Positions 12,051-22,834 of a DNA stretch of 64,000 nt are shown one piece after another. The stretch is taken from contig NC_050475.1 of the NCBI RefSeq assembly GCF_013373865.1, positions 10,064,021 through 10,128,020 on the forward strand. Direction: 5' to 3'. Under the pieces are notes generated by a model. It did not search any database. It worked only from the letters and a program-made list of their open reading frames with translations, and had not been told where the DNA came from. A program made the translations under genes and the position numbers. This stretch comes from Monomorium pharaonis. Its lineage: Eukaryota > Arthropoda > Insecta > Hymenoptera > Formicidae. How positions within the stretch are numbered: position 1 is the first letter of the stretch; every line of letters starts with the position of its first letter.

Positions 12051-12620
12051 CAAGTCTGTTTTCGATTAAGTTTGCCCGAAAGCTTATGTATACTAAATTT
12101 TGTCAAGTGCAATTTAGTGAACAAGTATAATATTTTCGCAAAATGGCAAATTTCGAACAAGTGGAACGCGAACTCTTAAAACAAGCAAACGAAGTCGCTA
12201 CATTAGGTGAATTTTTCACATGGTTACAACAATGTGAGGAGTGCATCGAACAACTCGAGGAACGTAATCGTGCCAAGCGTCCTCGACTTGCCATTGGACA
12301 GAGACAATCTTTGGTGGCTAAAATCGCTCGACTCGCGAGTGAAAAAACGCGCCTGCAAAGACGTTTTATGCACGTTAGTAGCAATTACGCTAGCACTAGT
12401 GACGATAGTAACAACGCAAGACTTGAGTGGCCATGAAATAGATACTGCATTTGAGAGCCGTATCTTAATCGGTGCAGTGATTAACATGCGTCACATCGAA
12501 TCTCGTCATTTTTTAGAAGATGCTAAAGACATTGTGCTCGAGCGAGTGCGGGAGGTAATAGACAAACACGATAGTACAAAAGTGAACACCGTGTTTAATG
12601 GTGAATTTATAGCGGGAGAT

Positions 12621-12621
<1 letters not shown>

Positions 12622-12660
<39 letters not shown>
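12622..12660. repeat. (CA)n microsatellite inside the polymerase gene
   Basis: About 19 CA units lie within the coding frame and are read as alternating His-Thr. The flanking residues look like normal polymerase N-terminal sequence, so the run probably grew after the gene stopped being selected. Confidence 0.9.
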
Positions 12661-12664
<4 letters not shown>

Positions 12665-12752
12665 CAACAAGAGTGTAAATACAAAAAATTACGCACTCTT
12701 TCAATTATCAGATTTGAACGAATGGTAGGAGCTGTATGTTATCGAGCCTACG

Positions 12753-12837
12753 TTAGCGTCGCTGGAAGAATTCCAAGAACGCGATAGTGAGTGGGCGTTA
12801 TCACGTATACTAAATTTAACTATTAATAAAAATAAGT
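12753..12837 (+). repeat. 85-bp segment of the polymerase gene, original copy
   Basis: This coding segment is repeated base for base at 13732-13816, inside the composite insertion. In this copy the frame continues into the rest of the N-terminal domain, so this is the native position. Confidence 0.95.
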
Positions 12838-12962
12838 ACAGTTCTATGCGTGCGGGATGTCGGTTTACATTACCACGGCCTATTATGCTGAAAAGAGCAG
12901 TAATCAACGTGCAATCTGAAGACAATGCATGCTTCGCATGGTCAGTAGTCCCCGCTGTACAT

Positions 12963-14597
12963 CCCAGGTAGCAAGGTGTCGTCTAATTGACGGCATTTTT
13001 TGATCATTTTATGACGAACCAGACGTCATAATGTCGAGATAAAATGACGTCTAAATGTCGTAAAACTGACGTACATTTGTCTCATCTTAACGACGTCATA
13101 TATTGACGTCAAAAATACGTCATTATTTTCATATTATTGACGTCATTTTCAAGAAGCTAGTATCGTACATTTGACAGTATTTTATTGTTATTTTTATGAC
13201 AAAACATAGGTTTTTAGATTACATTTAATAAAAACGATATTTTAACGTCATTTTTATGACTATCCCAGTTAGTAAAAGCCGTTATTTTGACGTTTTAAAA
13301 AATATTTCGGGTACATGTCCTATATATGCAGTACTTGCATTATGAAAATATCGAAATAACATTATAAAATGTAAAAAAAAAATTGACGTTGTTTCTCAAC
13401 AAGCATCGTGACCCACCACACCATAGTCACATTTGGAATTGCCTAACTTCCGCGGTCACCCATCCAACTCTGAACCGCCGTCGACGTTGCTTGACTTCGA
13501 AGATCGTACGCTACCTAGCACTTTGTGATGATCCGTGAACACTTGATGCTCATGAATACATATTTGTTATAGATCAGTTCAATAGATGCGAGAAACATGA
13601 AACTTGTAGCTAACTAATATTTTTAATAAATATAAATTTATAGTTGTTTTCATGATTTTTACATATGCGAAATAACATGTGGAATAACTTATAAAAATAT
13701 GTTTTTGCTCTGTTCTTTTGATAAAGCTAAATTAGCGTCGCTGGAAGAATTCCAAGAACGCGATAGTGAGTGGGCGTTATCACGTATACTAAATTTAACT
13801 ATTAATAAAAATAAGTCTCAGACAGAACGCAATATTTATAAAATATTTATAATATTTATTTAAATATTTTATAAATATTTATTCAAATATTTTATTAATA
13901 TTTTTGTGGTCTCAGATTTGACAAATAAAAATTAATTATAAATATAAAAATATTTATGAAATATTTATAAATATTTACAAAAGATTACTTATACAAATCT
14001 TTATCTTTTATTTACCATAAATATTATATAAAATATTTAGTCTATATTTTAATATGTTGAATAAAAATTTTTTTCTTCGTATATATAAAATATGTGTAAA
14101 ATATTTATATAATATTTTGAAAAAAAAAATATTAATAAATGTTAATAATTTATCATAAATATTATGTGCTGTCTGGGATGATTCTAAAATATATGATATA
14201 AAATATATTAATAGTATTAATTATACAAAATATTATATTAATTTTAATAATGTTGTTTATTAACCAATCTTTAAATAATGATTAATAGTTATAAGTAGCA
14301 AAGTGTCGTCCACCTCAATAATTCGTTTGAGGTCAATTATTACAAATAATTATAGTTAACGTCAGTAATTAGTCACTAATAAAACCTTATTAATACGTCG
14401 TAAAATGATCAATTAACTGACATTATTAATTAGTCAAGAATATGACGTCGGAAATACGTTGTAGGAGGGATAAATGACTGACGTAATTAATAGGTCAAAA
14501 AATGACGTTACTATTACGTCTTAATTTGGTAACATGACGTCCGCGACCTTAAATGACGAATTATTGACGTCGTATTAACGTCACCTTGCTATCTGGG
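12963..14597. mobile_element. Composite TIR insertion in the Maverick polymerase gene, TSD AT
   Basis: Begins CCCAGGTAGCAAGGTG and ends CACCTTGCTATCTGGG; AT flanks both sides (12961-12962 and 14598-14599). Inside are repeat R1 copy 2 (12963 to about 13728), an 85-bp piece of the polymerase gene (13732-13816), a second TIR unit (about 13817-14178, CTCAGACAG... to ...CTGTCTGGG), and a 3' piece with TAGCAAAGTGTCGTC at 14297 rich in TGACGTC motifs. No coding capacity. The termini match the CCCAGATAGCAC element at 61836-62995, so these may be one superfamily with 2-bp target duplications. The composite structure suggests repeated insertion or template switching. Confidence 0.75.
13732..13816 (+). 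repeat. 85-bp exact duplicate of Maverick polymerase sequence
   Basis: Identical over all 85 bases to 12753-12837, 979 bp away, and placed between two unrelated repeat segments of the composite insertion. It may come from this Maverick or from another genomic copy, carried in by template switching or gene conversion. Confidence 0.95.
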
Positions 14598-14925
14598 ATC
14601 TTGCAGAAAGACATAGTGATAGAGTATCGTCGTATCTTCATTACAGTACGGTTTTGAATTTCGGAGATATTAATTTTCCGGTCGCGCTGAAAAACATTAA
14701 AAAATTTGAGCAACTTAATAATATTTCCATTAATGTGTACGGCATCGAAGAGGATAGATTTGTCTCCCTGAGACTCTCAAATGAAAAGAATGAGAAGCAT
14801 GTAAATTTATTATACATGCAAGATAAGGAAAGCAACGTGGGACACTTTACGATGATAAAAAATTTCTCCCGGCTCATAAGCTCACAATTGAGCAAAAATA
14901 AATGCAGAAAATACATTTGCGATCA

Positions 14926-15033
14926 GTAGGTAATAATTCTTTTATAAACGTGTTTATAAATTTTTTAAATCAAATAATAAATTTTTTAAATAAAATAATA
15001 ATAAATTAATTTTTTTTCCTTTGTTATTCACAG
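14926..15033 (+). other. Candidate spliceosomal intron in the Maverick polymerase gene
   Basis: Starts GTAGGTAA and ends TTTTTTTTCCTTTGTTATTCACAG-like, with a clear pyrimidine tract before the AG. Removing 14926-15033 joins two polymerase segments in one frame within a Cys/His-containing stretch, whereas reading through meets a TAG at once. The 108-bp AT-rich interior is typical of insect introns. Confidence 0.7.
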
Positions 15034-15742
15034 ATGTCTGCACTATTTCGATTTTGAGGAAAAATCACAATCACACATTGTAGACTGCAATCGGATGAAT
15101 GACTGCGCCATTCTATTATCCATTGAAAAGGACAAGTGGTTGAAGTTTCGTAATCCAACAACAAGGAGCGACTTCCATTTGTCGCATATACGCTGATTTG
15201 GAGTGTGTACTGCAGAAGACGCAACCTAACACGGAGCAAGGATTGTACAAATACCAGCACCACCAGGTATTCAGCATCGGATACTACGTGCGATGCTCAT
15301 TTGACAACACGTTATCCGTGTATCAGTTTCGTCGCGATCACGATTGTATATCATGGTTTACGAAACAATTGAAAGAATTGATGCATAACGTTAAGACTCG
15401 CTAATGTTCCCATGAACGCGTTGTCGAAGAAACAGTGGAAGACGTACCGCAGCGCGACACATTGCTATATCTGTGGTCTAGTTTCCACCGTAGTCTTCAA
15501 TCCGATCCTGCTCCGGTGCGAATCGAATTTAATGTCGGTTTCCACTGGAAGTCGAATAGAAGTGAGAAAAAATTGATATTTCAGTAGTGCCAACCTTTAG
15601 CTAACTTTAGCTTGTTGAATATTAACAAACATAACCTTTGAATAGCAACACAGTTAGTTGAAGTGTCAAAAAACCGAAAATTGAATAGGGTCAGCGGCAC
15701 GCTAAATACCATATAAAAAATAAATACTTAATTGAGTAAAAA

Positions 15743-17167
15743 ATGGATATAAAAACAATTTTGTTAAATCATCAGTTAAACGTATCACATATAATTAATA
15801 ATTGCACTTTAGCAATTATGCAAACACATATCACATTCTGGCAAAATATATTAAAAATGCAAGAAAATAATACGAAGGTGTTACTTACAATGGTTAAAGA
15901 CTTGAAGAAAATAAATCGATCAAAAAGAAGATTTTGGATGAAAACTCGCAGTAACCATTGGTGGAAGATAATAGTACCTAACCATTTTTTAAACGAGGAT
16001 TGGCTTGAATGTTTCAGAATGAAACGTACAACTTTTCAATTTATCTGTGATGAGTTGCGTTCAGAACTTCATCCTGCTATTCCATTTCTAGTTTCTAGAG
16101 AACCATTAAGTGTTGAACAAAAAGTAGCTATAACATTATATTATTTGGCAAGTTGTTGCGAGTATCGTGTAGTTGCGAATATTTTTGGAGTACATAAAAC
16201 AACTGTATGGAGATGCGTTCATAATACAGTTGATGCTATTAACAAAATACTTTTGCCAAAATTTATAAAAATGCCTGATTTTAATGAATGTGCGATGATA
16301 TCTGATGCATATGAAACTCGTACAAATGTTCCACAAATAATAGGTGCAATTGATGGTACCCACATCCCTATTCTACCGCCTATAGATGGTTATAAGGATT
16401 ATGTCAATCGTAAAGGATGGCCATCTATTATACTTCAAGCGGTAGTAGATAATAATTTAAGGTAAAACAATATTTAGTTATATGAAGCAAAATAAATCAA
16501 TTTTGATTAATTATTTTATTTTAATAGGGTTTAGAAATGTCAACTGCCAAGCCCCTGGATCTTGTCATGACGCAGCTGTATTTAAAAACTCTACACTGTA
16601 CAAAGAAGCAGAACGGATCATTCCAAAAGTATATTTTTTTAAACAAACATTTACTCTGCAATATTTTTGAGAAGTAAAATAATCATAATATTAATTTTTT
16701 AGAAAACAAAGTTAATTAATGGTGTTGAGATACCATATTTTTTAATTGGAGATCCAGCGTATCCATTACTACCTTGGTTAATGAAAGGATACACAAAAAT
16801 TGCACGTTTAACACCACAAGAGGAATCATTTAATGTTTACTTGAATAGTAATAGAGTAGATATTGAAATGGCGTTTGGACGTCTTAAATCACGATGGCGT
16901 TGTTTATTAAAACGTATAGATCTACATTATACCAGTGTGCCTAAAGTTGTAATTGCATGTTGCGTATTACATAATGTTCTGGAATTTAAAAATGAACCAA
17001 TTTTACCTCAGTGGATGCAACAAGTTGAATCGTCTGAAAATATATTTCCTCAACCTGTAAGAAATGAATGTAGAACGTATGATTCTTATGATGCTTCTAT
17101 TACACGAAATACTCTACGTGATTATATGACAAAATTTCCTTTAAGAAAATCATATCAAATAACATAA
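15743..17167 (+). CDS. PIF/Harbinger transposase (HARBI1-like), three exons
   Basis: DDE nuclease that would cut and paste the element, in the nucleus, together with the Myb-like partner. Proposed exons are 15743-16461, 16535-16628 and 16703-17167, giving about 425 aa, a usual length for the family. Evidence: a helix-turn-helix-like stretch with VHKTTVWRCV (about residues 151-160), first catalytic Asp in GAIDGTHIP (exon 1), NVNCQAPGSCHDAAVF (exon 2), second Asp in LIGDPAYPLLPW and the Glu in DIEMAFGRLKSRW (exon 3). Donors GTAAAA and GTATAT and acceptors ending TTTAG are visible. The exon 2 acceptor is uncertain: the AG at 16526-16527 would break the frame, the AG at 16533-16534 keeps it but costs about two conserved residues. 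Otherwise no stops. All catalytic residues are present. Confidence 0.88.
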
Positions 17168-17685
17168 ATAAAGTATATAAAATATTTGACATGGATCTAA
17201 ATAAAATAATAATTTTATACAAAATAATTTTATTTACTTTATTACATGCACACATATGTCTATCATGTTACAAACATTAAACACTTTATTAAAAATAAAA
17301 TTTGTTTTTAGAAACAACCATGTAAACGTTTTATAAACTGTATCTTATACTTGATTACAAAATAAAAAATGCCCTTTTTTGTCTTGGTAATTATTTAACT
17401 TCAGTTATTTAGTATTTGATTTGTAGGTACATTTTATAATAAAAACATTCAATAATTCAAAAACAAAAACTAAAAATTATTATGTTAAAGCATTATATGC
17501 AGTAGTTATATTTAATTTCTTTTAAAAAACTTTAATTATTGTCCATTCTTTGTAAGTAACAATTAAATATTGTATTTTTATGAGATCAAACAATATAATA
17601 ACTATAATCTACTTTTAAAAATAAAATATAGACTGTATAAAACTCATAAAACTTTCAAATAAAAATAAGATACTTTTAAACAATC
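17168..17685. other. AT-rich spacer between the convergent Harbinger genes
   Basis: Holds the 3' ends of both genes; AATAAA-like signals occur on both strands (for example AATAAA just after the transposase stop at about 17166). No other feature. Confidence 0.6.
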
Positions 17686-18975
17686 TTACTTTGTGACTTG
17701 ATTTGAAGTAGAGGTTGAATTAAAATAATAAGAAGTTGCGGAAGTTGTTGAGGAACTTGTTGGGGAAGTTATTGAGGAACTGGTTGGGGAAGTTGTTGAT
17801 ATGGGTAAAGAAACTGAAAAAGGTACAAATGACGGTGGTGTTGGCGTAGATGGTGGCGTGACAATAACTGGCGAACATCTTTCTGAAGATTGAATAACAC
17901 TAAGTGGTACTTTTACGAAACGAGGATTATTAAATGATTGCAATGGGCCTCTAAACTGTTCAGGATTAGGACAATAATTTGTAGTTACTTGAGATTGTAA
18001 AGTATTAGCATGCAAATTTTGTATCAATAATTGAGTTTGTTGCTGTAACATTTTTTCTTGTTGTTGTAAAATATTATTAATCATCTTATTTTGAGTTTCT
18101 ATAGCAATCCTAGTAATATCTTCATTTGATTTTATTAATTTTTCAACACAACCATCAAATACTTGAGCAAATGTTTGACGATTTGTTGATCTTGCAGACT
18201 TAACTCTTTTTTTAGAGTCTTTATTTGTGTTATTTTTTAGTAACGTTGCAATATCATTATTATTATCAATTATTTCGTCATTTATTGGTGTTTCCAATTG
18301 CTGTTGAACTCCTTTATCAATGGTTAAGTCTGAATTTTCCTCTATACGAATAATACTGTCAGTCACATTAAGACTAGTAATATTACTTTTATCAATACTT
18401 TTAAATTGATTTTCACTTTCATTAATGTCTGAATTATTGAAGTTATCAGAAAATTTTGAACACCCTGGAATCGCTCCATCTGCATCGGGAATATTATCAA
18501 ACATATCCATGTCAATTGATGATGTAGCATTTAAAGAATCCATTCCTTTTTGGATATTTATAGGTCGGCATCCAAATAATTCATCAAGCTCATCATAAAA
18601 CATACATTTTTTCACGCCTGCACCACTTTTTGAAAGCGCAGTCCTACAATTATTGTAAGTTCCTACAACAAAAACAAGAGCCACTTACTGAGAATACAAA
18701 GATTGTACTATAAAACAAAATTTTATTATAACAGAAAAGATTGTGAGAAGTATACATCAATAATTGTACTTACGCTTTAATCCTTTAAATTTTATGTGTA
18801 TCTGCGTTGCGCTTCGACAATAACCTTTATTTTTCATCTCTTGTTCTAAAGATTTAAAAATTTCTGCAATGCGAAATCTTTTATTGTCCATGATCTTCAA
18901 AATTTTCTTCTCTTTTAAAATATGAATTAATGTCATAGTTTCGTCGTATGACCATATATCACGTTTATTTTCCAT
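17686..18975 (-). CDS. Harbinger-associated Myb/SANT-like DNA-binding protein, two exons
   Basis: Partner protein that in this superfamily binds element DNA and helps bring the transposase to the nucleus. Exon 1 runs 18975-18774 from an ATG and ends at a canonical GTAAGT donor. Exon 2 starts at 18662 after TTGTTGTAG and runs to the stop at 17686. The splice joins in phase and gives about 392 aa. The trihelix/Myb-like domain fills residues about 5-105: WSYDETMTLIHIL at the start, then after the splice NNCRTALSKSGAG and FYDELDELFG, a typical ending. Next come an acidic Ser/Asn-rich linker, a Gln-rich coiled-coil-like stretch (QQQEKMLQQQTQLL, about residues 265-278), and a low-complexity Ser/Thr/Pro tail. 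No stop or frameshift. It faces the transposase gene tail to tail. Confidence 0.88.
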
Positions 18976-19248
18976 TTTTCATTTACTAAGATTAGATTTC
19001 TTTCTGAGAAAATATAACCTAATAAACGGTAACTGTTATACTAAAAAGTAAAGGTTGGCATTATCTATTTCGATCCTGTTTCAACCGTTTCCACCACTAA
19101 ATTTGGTTTCAATTCGCTGCCACCCCGACAAAGTGTGTGAATCGAAACGAGAGTGAAATGAGCGCAGTCAGTCACGTTTCCATCGACTTAAATCTGATTC
19201 TACGCCGTACTAGGTGCGGATTAACGCATCGGTGGAAACTAGACCTGT
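18976..19248. other. Harbinger right end and target duplication
   Basis: About 250 bp of subterminal sequence upstream of the Myb-like gene, with several GTTTCCAC/GTGGAAAC copies on both strands like those inside the left end (15481-15560). These are plausible transposase or Myb-protein binding sites. Confidence 0.5.
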
Positions 19249-21290
19249 GATAAATTGTTCGCATCAGACGATAAGCGAGTGTGCGATCATTGCAATATAA
19301 CCGGTAGATATCGCGGTTCCGCGCATTCAAATTGAATCTAAATTACAAAAATTCATATTACATTCTAATAGTTTTTCACAATTTATCAGGCTACGATTCA
19401 CATTTTATAATAAAAGAAATAGCAACCGCGTTCGAAGGTGACGTCAGTTTACTACCAATAACAAAAGAAAAGTACATTTCTTTTACCAAAATTGTAGATA
19501 CTACCGAAGAAGACTCACGAAAATACATGCACGATTCAAAGATTCATGCAGATTCCTTAACACTAGTCTCGATAAATTAGCGTCATATCTTAATAATGAT
19601 AAATTAAAAATTGTACGGTCTGAATTTGCAAACCTATTTGATGAAGAATTTAGTTTATTAACTCGAAAAGTTGTATTCCCGTATGAGTACGTGAATTGCG
19701 TGGACAAGCTGCAGGACACGTGTTTACCGCCGCGCGAATCATTTTTCAGTTCTTTGACCGGTGATACAGTATCCGAGAGCGATTATGCACATGCCGAGAA
19801 TGTTTGAAAGCAATTCTCTATCCATACCTTAGGCGATTTATATTTAAAAACAGATGTTTTATTATTAGCAGATATTTTTGAAAATTTTCGCGACACGTGT
19901 ATCAAAAGTTACGGTCTCGATCCCGCATATTATTACAAGTTACCGGGTTACATGTGGGACGCTGTGCTGAAACATACGCGTGTCAAGTTTGAGCTACTTA
20001 CGGATATCAATATGGTATTGTTTATAGAACGCGGTATACGCGGTGGTCTCAGTCAATGTACAGATAGATATACGCGAGCCAATAACAAGTACATACAATT
20101 GTACGATTTATCGAAACCGTCGGCGTACTTGATGTACTTTAACGTCAATAATTTGTACGGATGGGCAATGTGTCAACCTTTGCCTTACACTAAATTTCAA
20201 TGGGTCGAAAATGTCTCAAATTTTGATGTAAATGCAATTGCTGTGGATTCACCTACGGGTTACATTCTCGAGGTCGATCTCGAGTATCCACAACATCTTC
20301 ACGACGCACATGCTAATTTACTCTTCTGCCCAACGCGTGACAAACCGCCCGGTATGCGGGAAAAGAAACTGCTTGCAATTGCTTACGATAAGAAGCGTTA
20401 CATTATCCATTACCGTAATCTGCAGCAGTACATATGTCACGGTCTTCGCGTAATACAAATACACCATATATTACAATTTCCTCAATCTGCATGGCTCCGC
20501 GAGTACATAGAATTAAATACACTATTTCAAACTTTCGCGAAAAACGACTTTGAAAAAAATTTATACAAACTCATGAACAACGCAGTATTTGGTAAAACGA
20601 TAGAAAATGTACGCAATCACGTTGACGTAAAACTTTTAAATGGGAGAGACGATATGACGCGGAGGCAATGATCGCAAGACCTAATTTTCACAGTAGAAGC
20701 GTATTTTCTTAGAGAACTTAATCGCCGTTGAACTGCATAATCTCGAGGTGAAATTCAACAAGCCGATCTATGTAGGAATGTGTATACTCGACATTTCAAA
20801 AATCTGTTTGTATGAATTTCACCACGAATACATGCTATCGCTGTATCGCGACAAATGCAAAGTAATGTATACCGCCACCGACAGTCTCGTATAACATGTC
20901 GAGTGCGAGAATATTTATAAAAATATGAAACGCGATATTGCAAGTTCAATACAAGTGATTATCTAATCGGCAATGCATATGGTATGCCTCTCGAAAATAA
21001 AAAAGTGCCGGATCTAATAAAGGATGACAACAACGGTGCGATAATGACCGAGTTTGTTGGACTCAGGGCGAAAATGTATGCAATGAGGGTGGATGAAAAG
21101 GATACCAAAAAGGCTAAAGGTGTCAAGAGCAGCGTCATTGCGTGAACTATAACGTTCGACGATTACACGCGCTGTCTCCGCGAAGAGATCGAACTAACAC
21201 ATTGCCAGTCGTGCATAAAATCCAACTTGCACGAAGTATACACAGTATCCGAAAGGAAAATCACCCTGAGTCCGTACGACACAAACGTAT

Positions 21291-21560
21291 ATTATACATT
21301 TTATACATATTTTATGTATTTTATATTTCTGCGTCTTTTGTATTTTATATTTCACGCGTATTTATTTTTATAAATCTAAAACTCGTACAAAATAAGATTC
21401 TTACATGTACAACGTATTAAAAATGGTGGAGGGATAATAATGATACTCTTTATTATGTATCAAAAATTTATTTGCATATTTTGTACATTGTACTTTTATA
21501 TGTTTGTAATAAATAAATTTTTTTTTTCTGTATGAATCAAATAACATTATCTTTGTGTAT
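21291..21560. other. AT-rich junction between Maverick polymerase and integrase genes
   Basis: The two genes converge here. Only AT-rich sequence with TTTTATATTT repeats and AATAAA is seen (AATAAATAAA near 21509). Confidence 0.5.
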
Positions 21561-22507
21561 TCATGAATTGTGTGATCCATCGAATCCCAACCACTTTACA
21601 TAGACCTTGTCACCCTTCCTGCGTAATACTTTCTCCACAAAAAATATATCCGGATGAGTCGCGCGATGCAATTCGTGCTCGTAGAACGCTACAGTTATAG
21701 ACTTTCCGCGATAATCGTTGAGTAGATAAGTTACGTAGATTAGTATGCAGGACTTTAATGATCTTAAACACCTCAGTCGTCCAATTTGGTGTATAACCCT
21801 TCCCAAAGACAATTTTGTACTTGCTTACGCGTACAGAGTCACCCACTTTAAAATTCGCCGGACCAACAATCTTTATAGCGCTGTATACCGTATCCAAGAG
21901 TTTCAGCTACCGCGGGCGTTACGTCAACGGGTCGCATGCCAATTGTTCGATGCTTTCGAGTATTGTAAATCGACACGAGATGTGGTAACAAGTCGATCCA
22001 TTTGTAATTGCCGTTGAACGTAAATTGCTTCCACATGTCATTTTTCAGCGTGCGATTAAACCGCTCAACGACCGACGCCTTCATTATAGAGTACATAGAA
22101 TAATGATTGATACGTTTTTTCAAGAGTTTCTGTACGTCAACGTTGTAAAACTCCTTCCCCATATCGGTTTGCAAGTTTTTCGGATGTCTACTGCTCTCTC
22201 GAATTATTTTTGCAAAAGCGTTAGCCGTCTCGCTTCCGCCCTTGCTCTTGAGTGGTACAGCCCACGCATATTTGCTCAACACATCGATGACAGTGAGTAC
22301 GTAGTGATAGCTTTTGTTGAAACGCAAATACGGATGCATCTCGACGATATCAGCCTGCCACAAGTCGTCGTATCCTCGAACTATAACACGTCTTCGTAGA
22401 AAATTTCTTCTTGCTGGAGCATGCAGTTCCTCGACGAGTCGCAGCCTCTCAGAACTAACGCGTCTATTGAATTTCAATGATTTCATGTTTCGTAAACTAT
22501 CGATCAA
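21561..22507 (-). pseudogene. Maverick integrase with C-terminal chromodomain (frameshifted)
   Basis: Retroviral-type (RVE) integrase that would insert the element. The first 219 codons (22507 to 21848) are intact and hold the catalytic triad: Asp in LWQADIVEMHP (residue 53), Asp in LQTDMGKEF (115) and Glu in VVERFNRTLK (148). The rest is shifted: a linker with NFKVGDSVRVSKYK (about 21845) in a second frame and a chromodomain (FFVEKVLRRKGDKVYVKWLGF, about 21585-21650) in a third. At least two frameshifts therefore separate catalytic core and chromodomain. It is the first gene of the minus-strand block, beginning just beside the minisatellite at 22536-22825. The intact triad shows the core was lost late. 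Confidence 0.9.
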
Positions 22508-22535
22508 GTAATAACGCGCGCGATGAAATTAAACT

Positions 22536-22825
22536 ACAATTTATTTCATTCATTCACGTTCTTTTACGTTCTTTTACGTTCGTTTTACGTTCTTTCACGT
22601 TTTTTCACGTTCTTTCACGTTTGTTTCACGTTCTTTCATGTTCTTTCACGTTCGTTTAACGTTCTTTCACGTTCTTTCACGTTCTTTCGCGTTCTTTCGC
22701 GTTCTTTCGCGTTCGTTTCATGTTCGTTTCACGTTCGTTTCACGTTCTCTTATGTTCATTTTATGTTCGTTTCATGTTCGTTTCATGTTTGTTTCATGTT
22801 CATTTTACGTTCGTTTCACTTAATT
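22536..22825. repeat. Minisatellite of CGTTCTTTCA-type 10-12 bp units
   Basis: About 25 copies of variants of TTCACGTTCTT lie between the integrase start and the end of the next minus-strand gene. All plus-strand frames are open and give repeats of Phe-His-Val-Leu-Ser, which is an artefact. It occupies the intergenic promoter region of the integrase. Confidence 0.95.
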
Positions 22826-22834
22826 TATAATAAG

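Larger units (their letters stand above)
15475..19245. mobile_element. PIF/Harbinger DNA transposon, apparently complete
   Basis: Perfect 16-bp TIRs (GGTCTAGTTTCCACCG at 15475-15490, inverted at 19230-19245), with weaker similarity continuing about 60 bp inward. TGT flanks both ends (15472-15474, 19246-19248), the 3-bp duplication expected of this superfamily. It carries the usual two convergent genes: a DDE transposase (+) and a Myb/SANT-like DNA-binding protein (-), both without stops once introns are removed. It sits inside the Maverick polymerase gene, so it is younger than that element, and removing it with one TGT restores the polymerase frame at that point. Confidence 0.95.
12143..21290 (+). 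pseudogene. Maverick DNA polymerase B (broken, two insertions)
   Basis: Protein-primed family B polymerase that would replicate the element. The N-terminus is at the ATG at 12143. The N-terminal domain runs to 12960 and resumes at 14598. The exonuclease domain has a DLEC Exo I motif (about 15194-15205) and an Exo II-like HNLSGYDSHF (about 19375-19404). Polymerase motif A reads YFNVNNLYGWAM near 20135, motif B NNAVFGKTIEN near 20575, motif C YTATDS near 20868. The motif A aspartate is Asn (codon 20141) and the first motif C aspartate is Ala (codon 20874). Frameshifts lie near 12390, 15185, 15400, 19334, 19560 and 20650. In-frame stops lie at 12726, about 19805 and about 20892. A 108 bp intron is at 14926-15033. 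A (CA)n run has grown inside the coding part. Excising either insertion, keeping one target copy, leaves the frame continuous. Confidence 0.9.

Noticed and set aside
14926..15033. Simple in-frame stop (TAG) in the polymerase gene
   Set aside because: An intron with consensus ends explains the stop and the reading-frame change better than a point mutation.
21745..22511. Plus-strand frames across the integrase region
   Set aside because: They are antisense shadows of the integrase, whose catalytic residues are all on the minus strand.
22536..22825. CRISPR-like array
   Set aside because: Units are contiguous 10-12 bp minisatellite copies with no spacers, in a eukaryotic TE. No cas-like gene occurs anywhere in the window.
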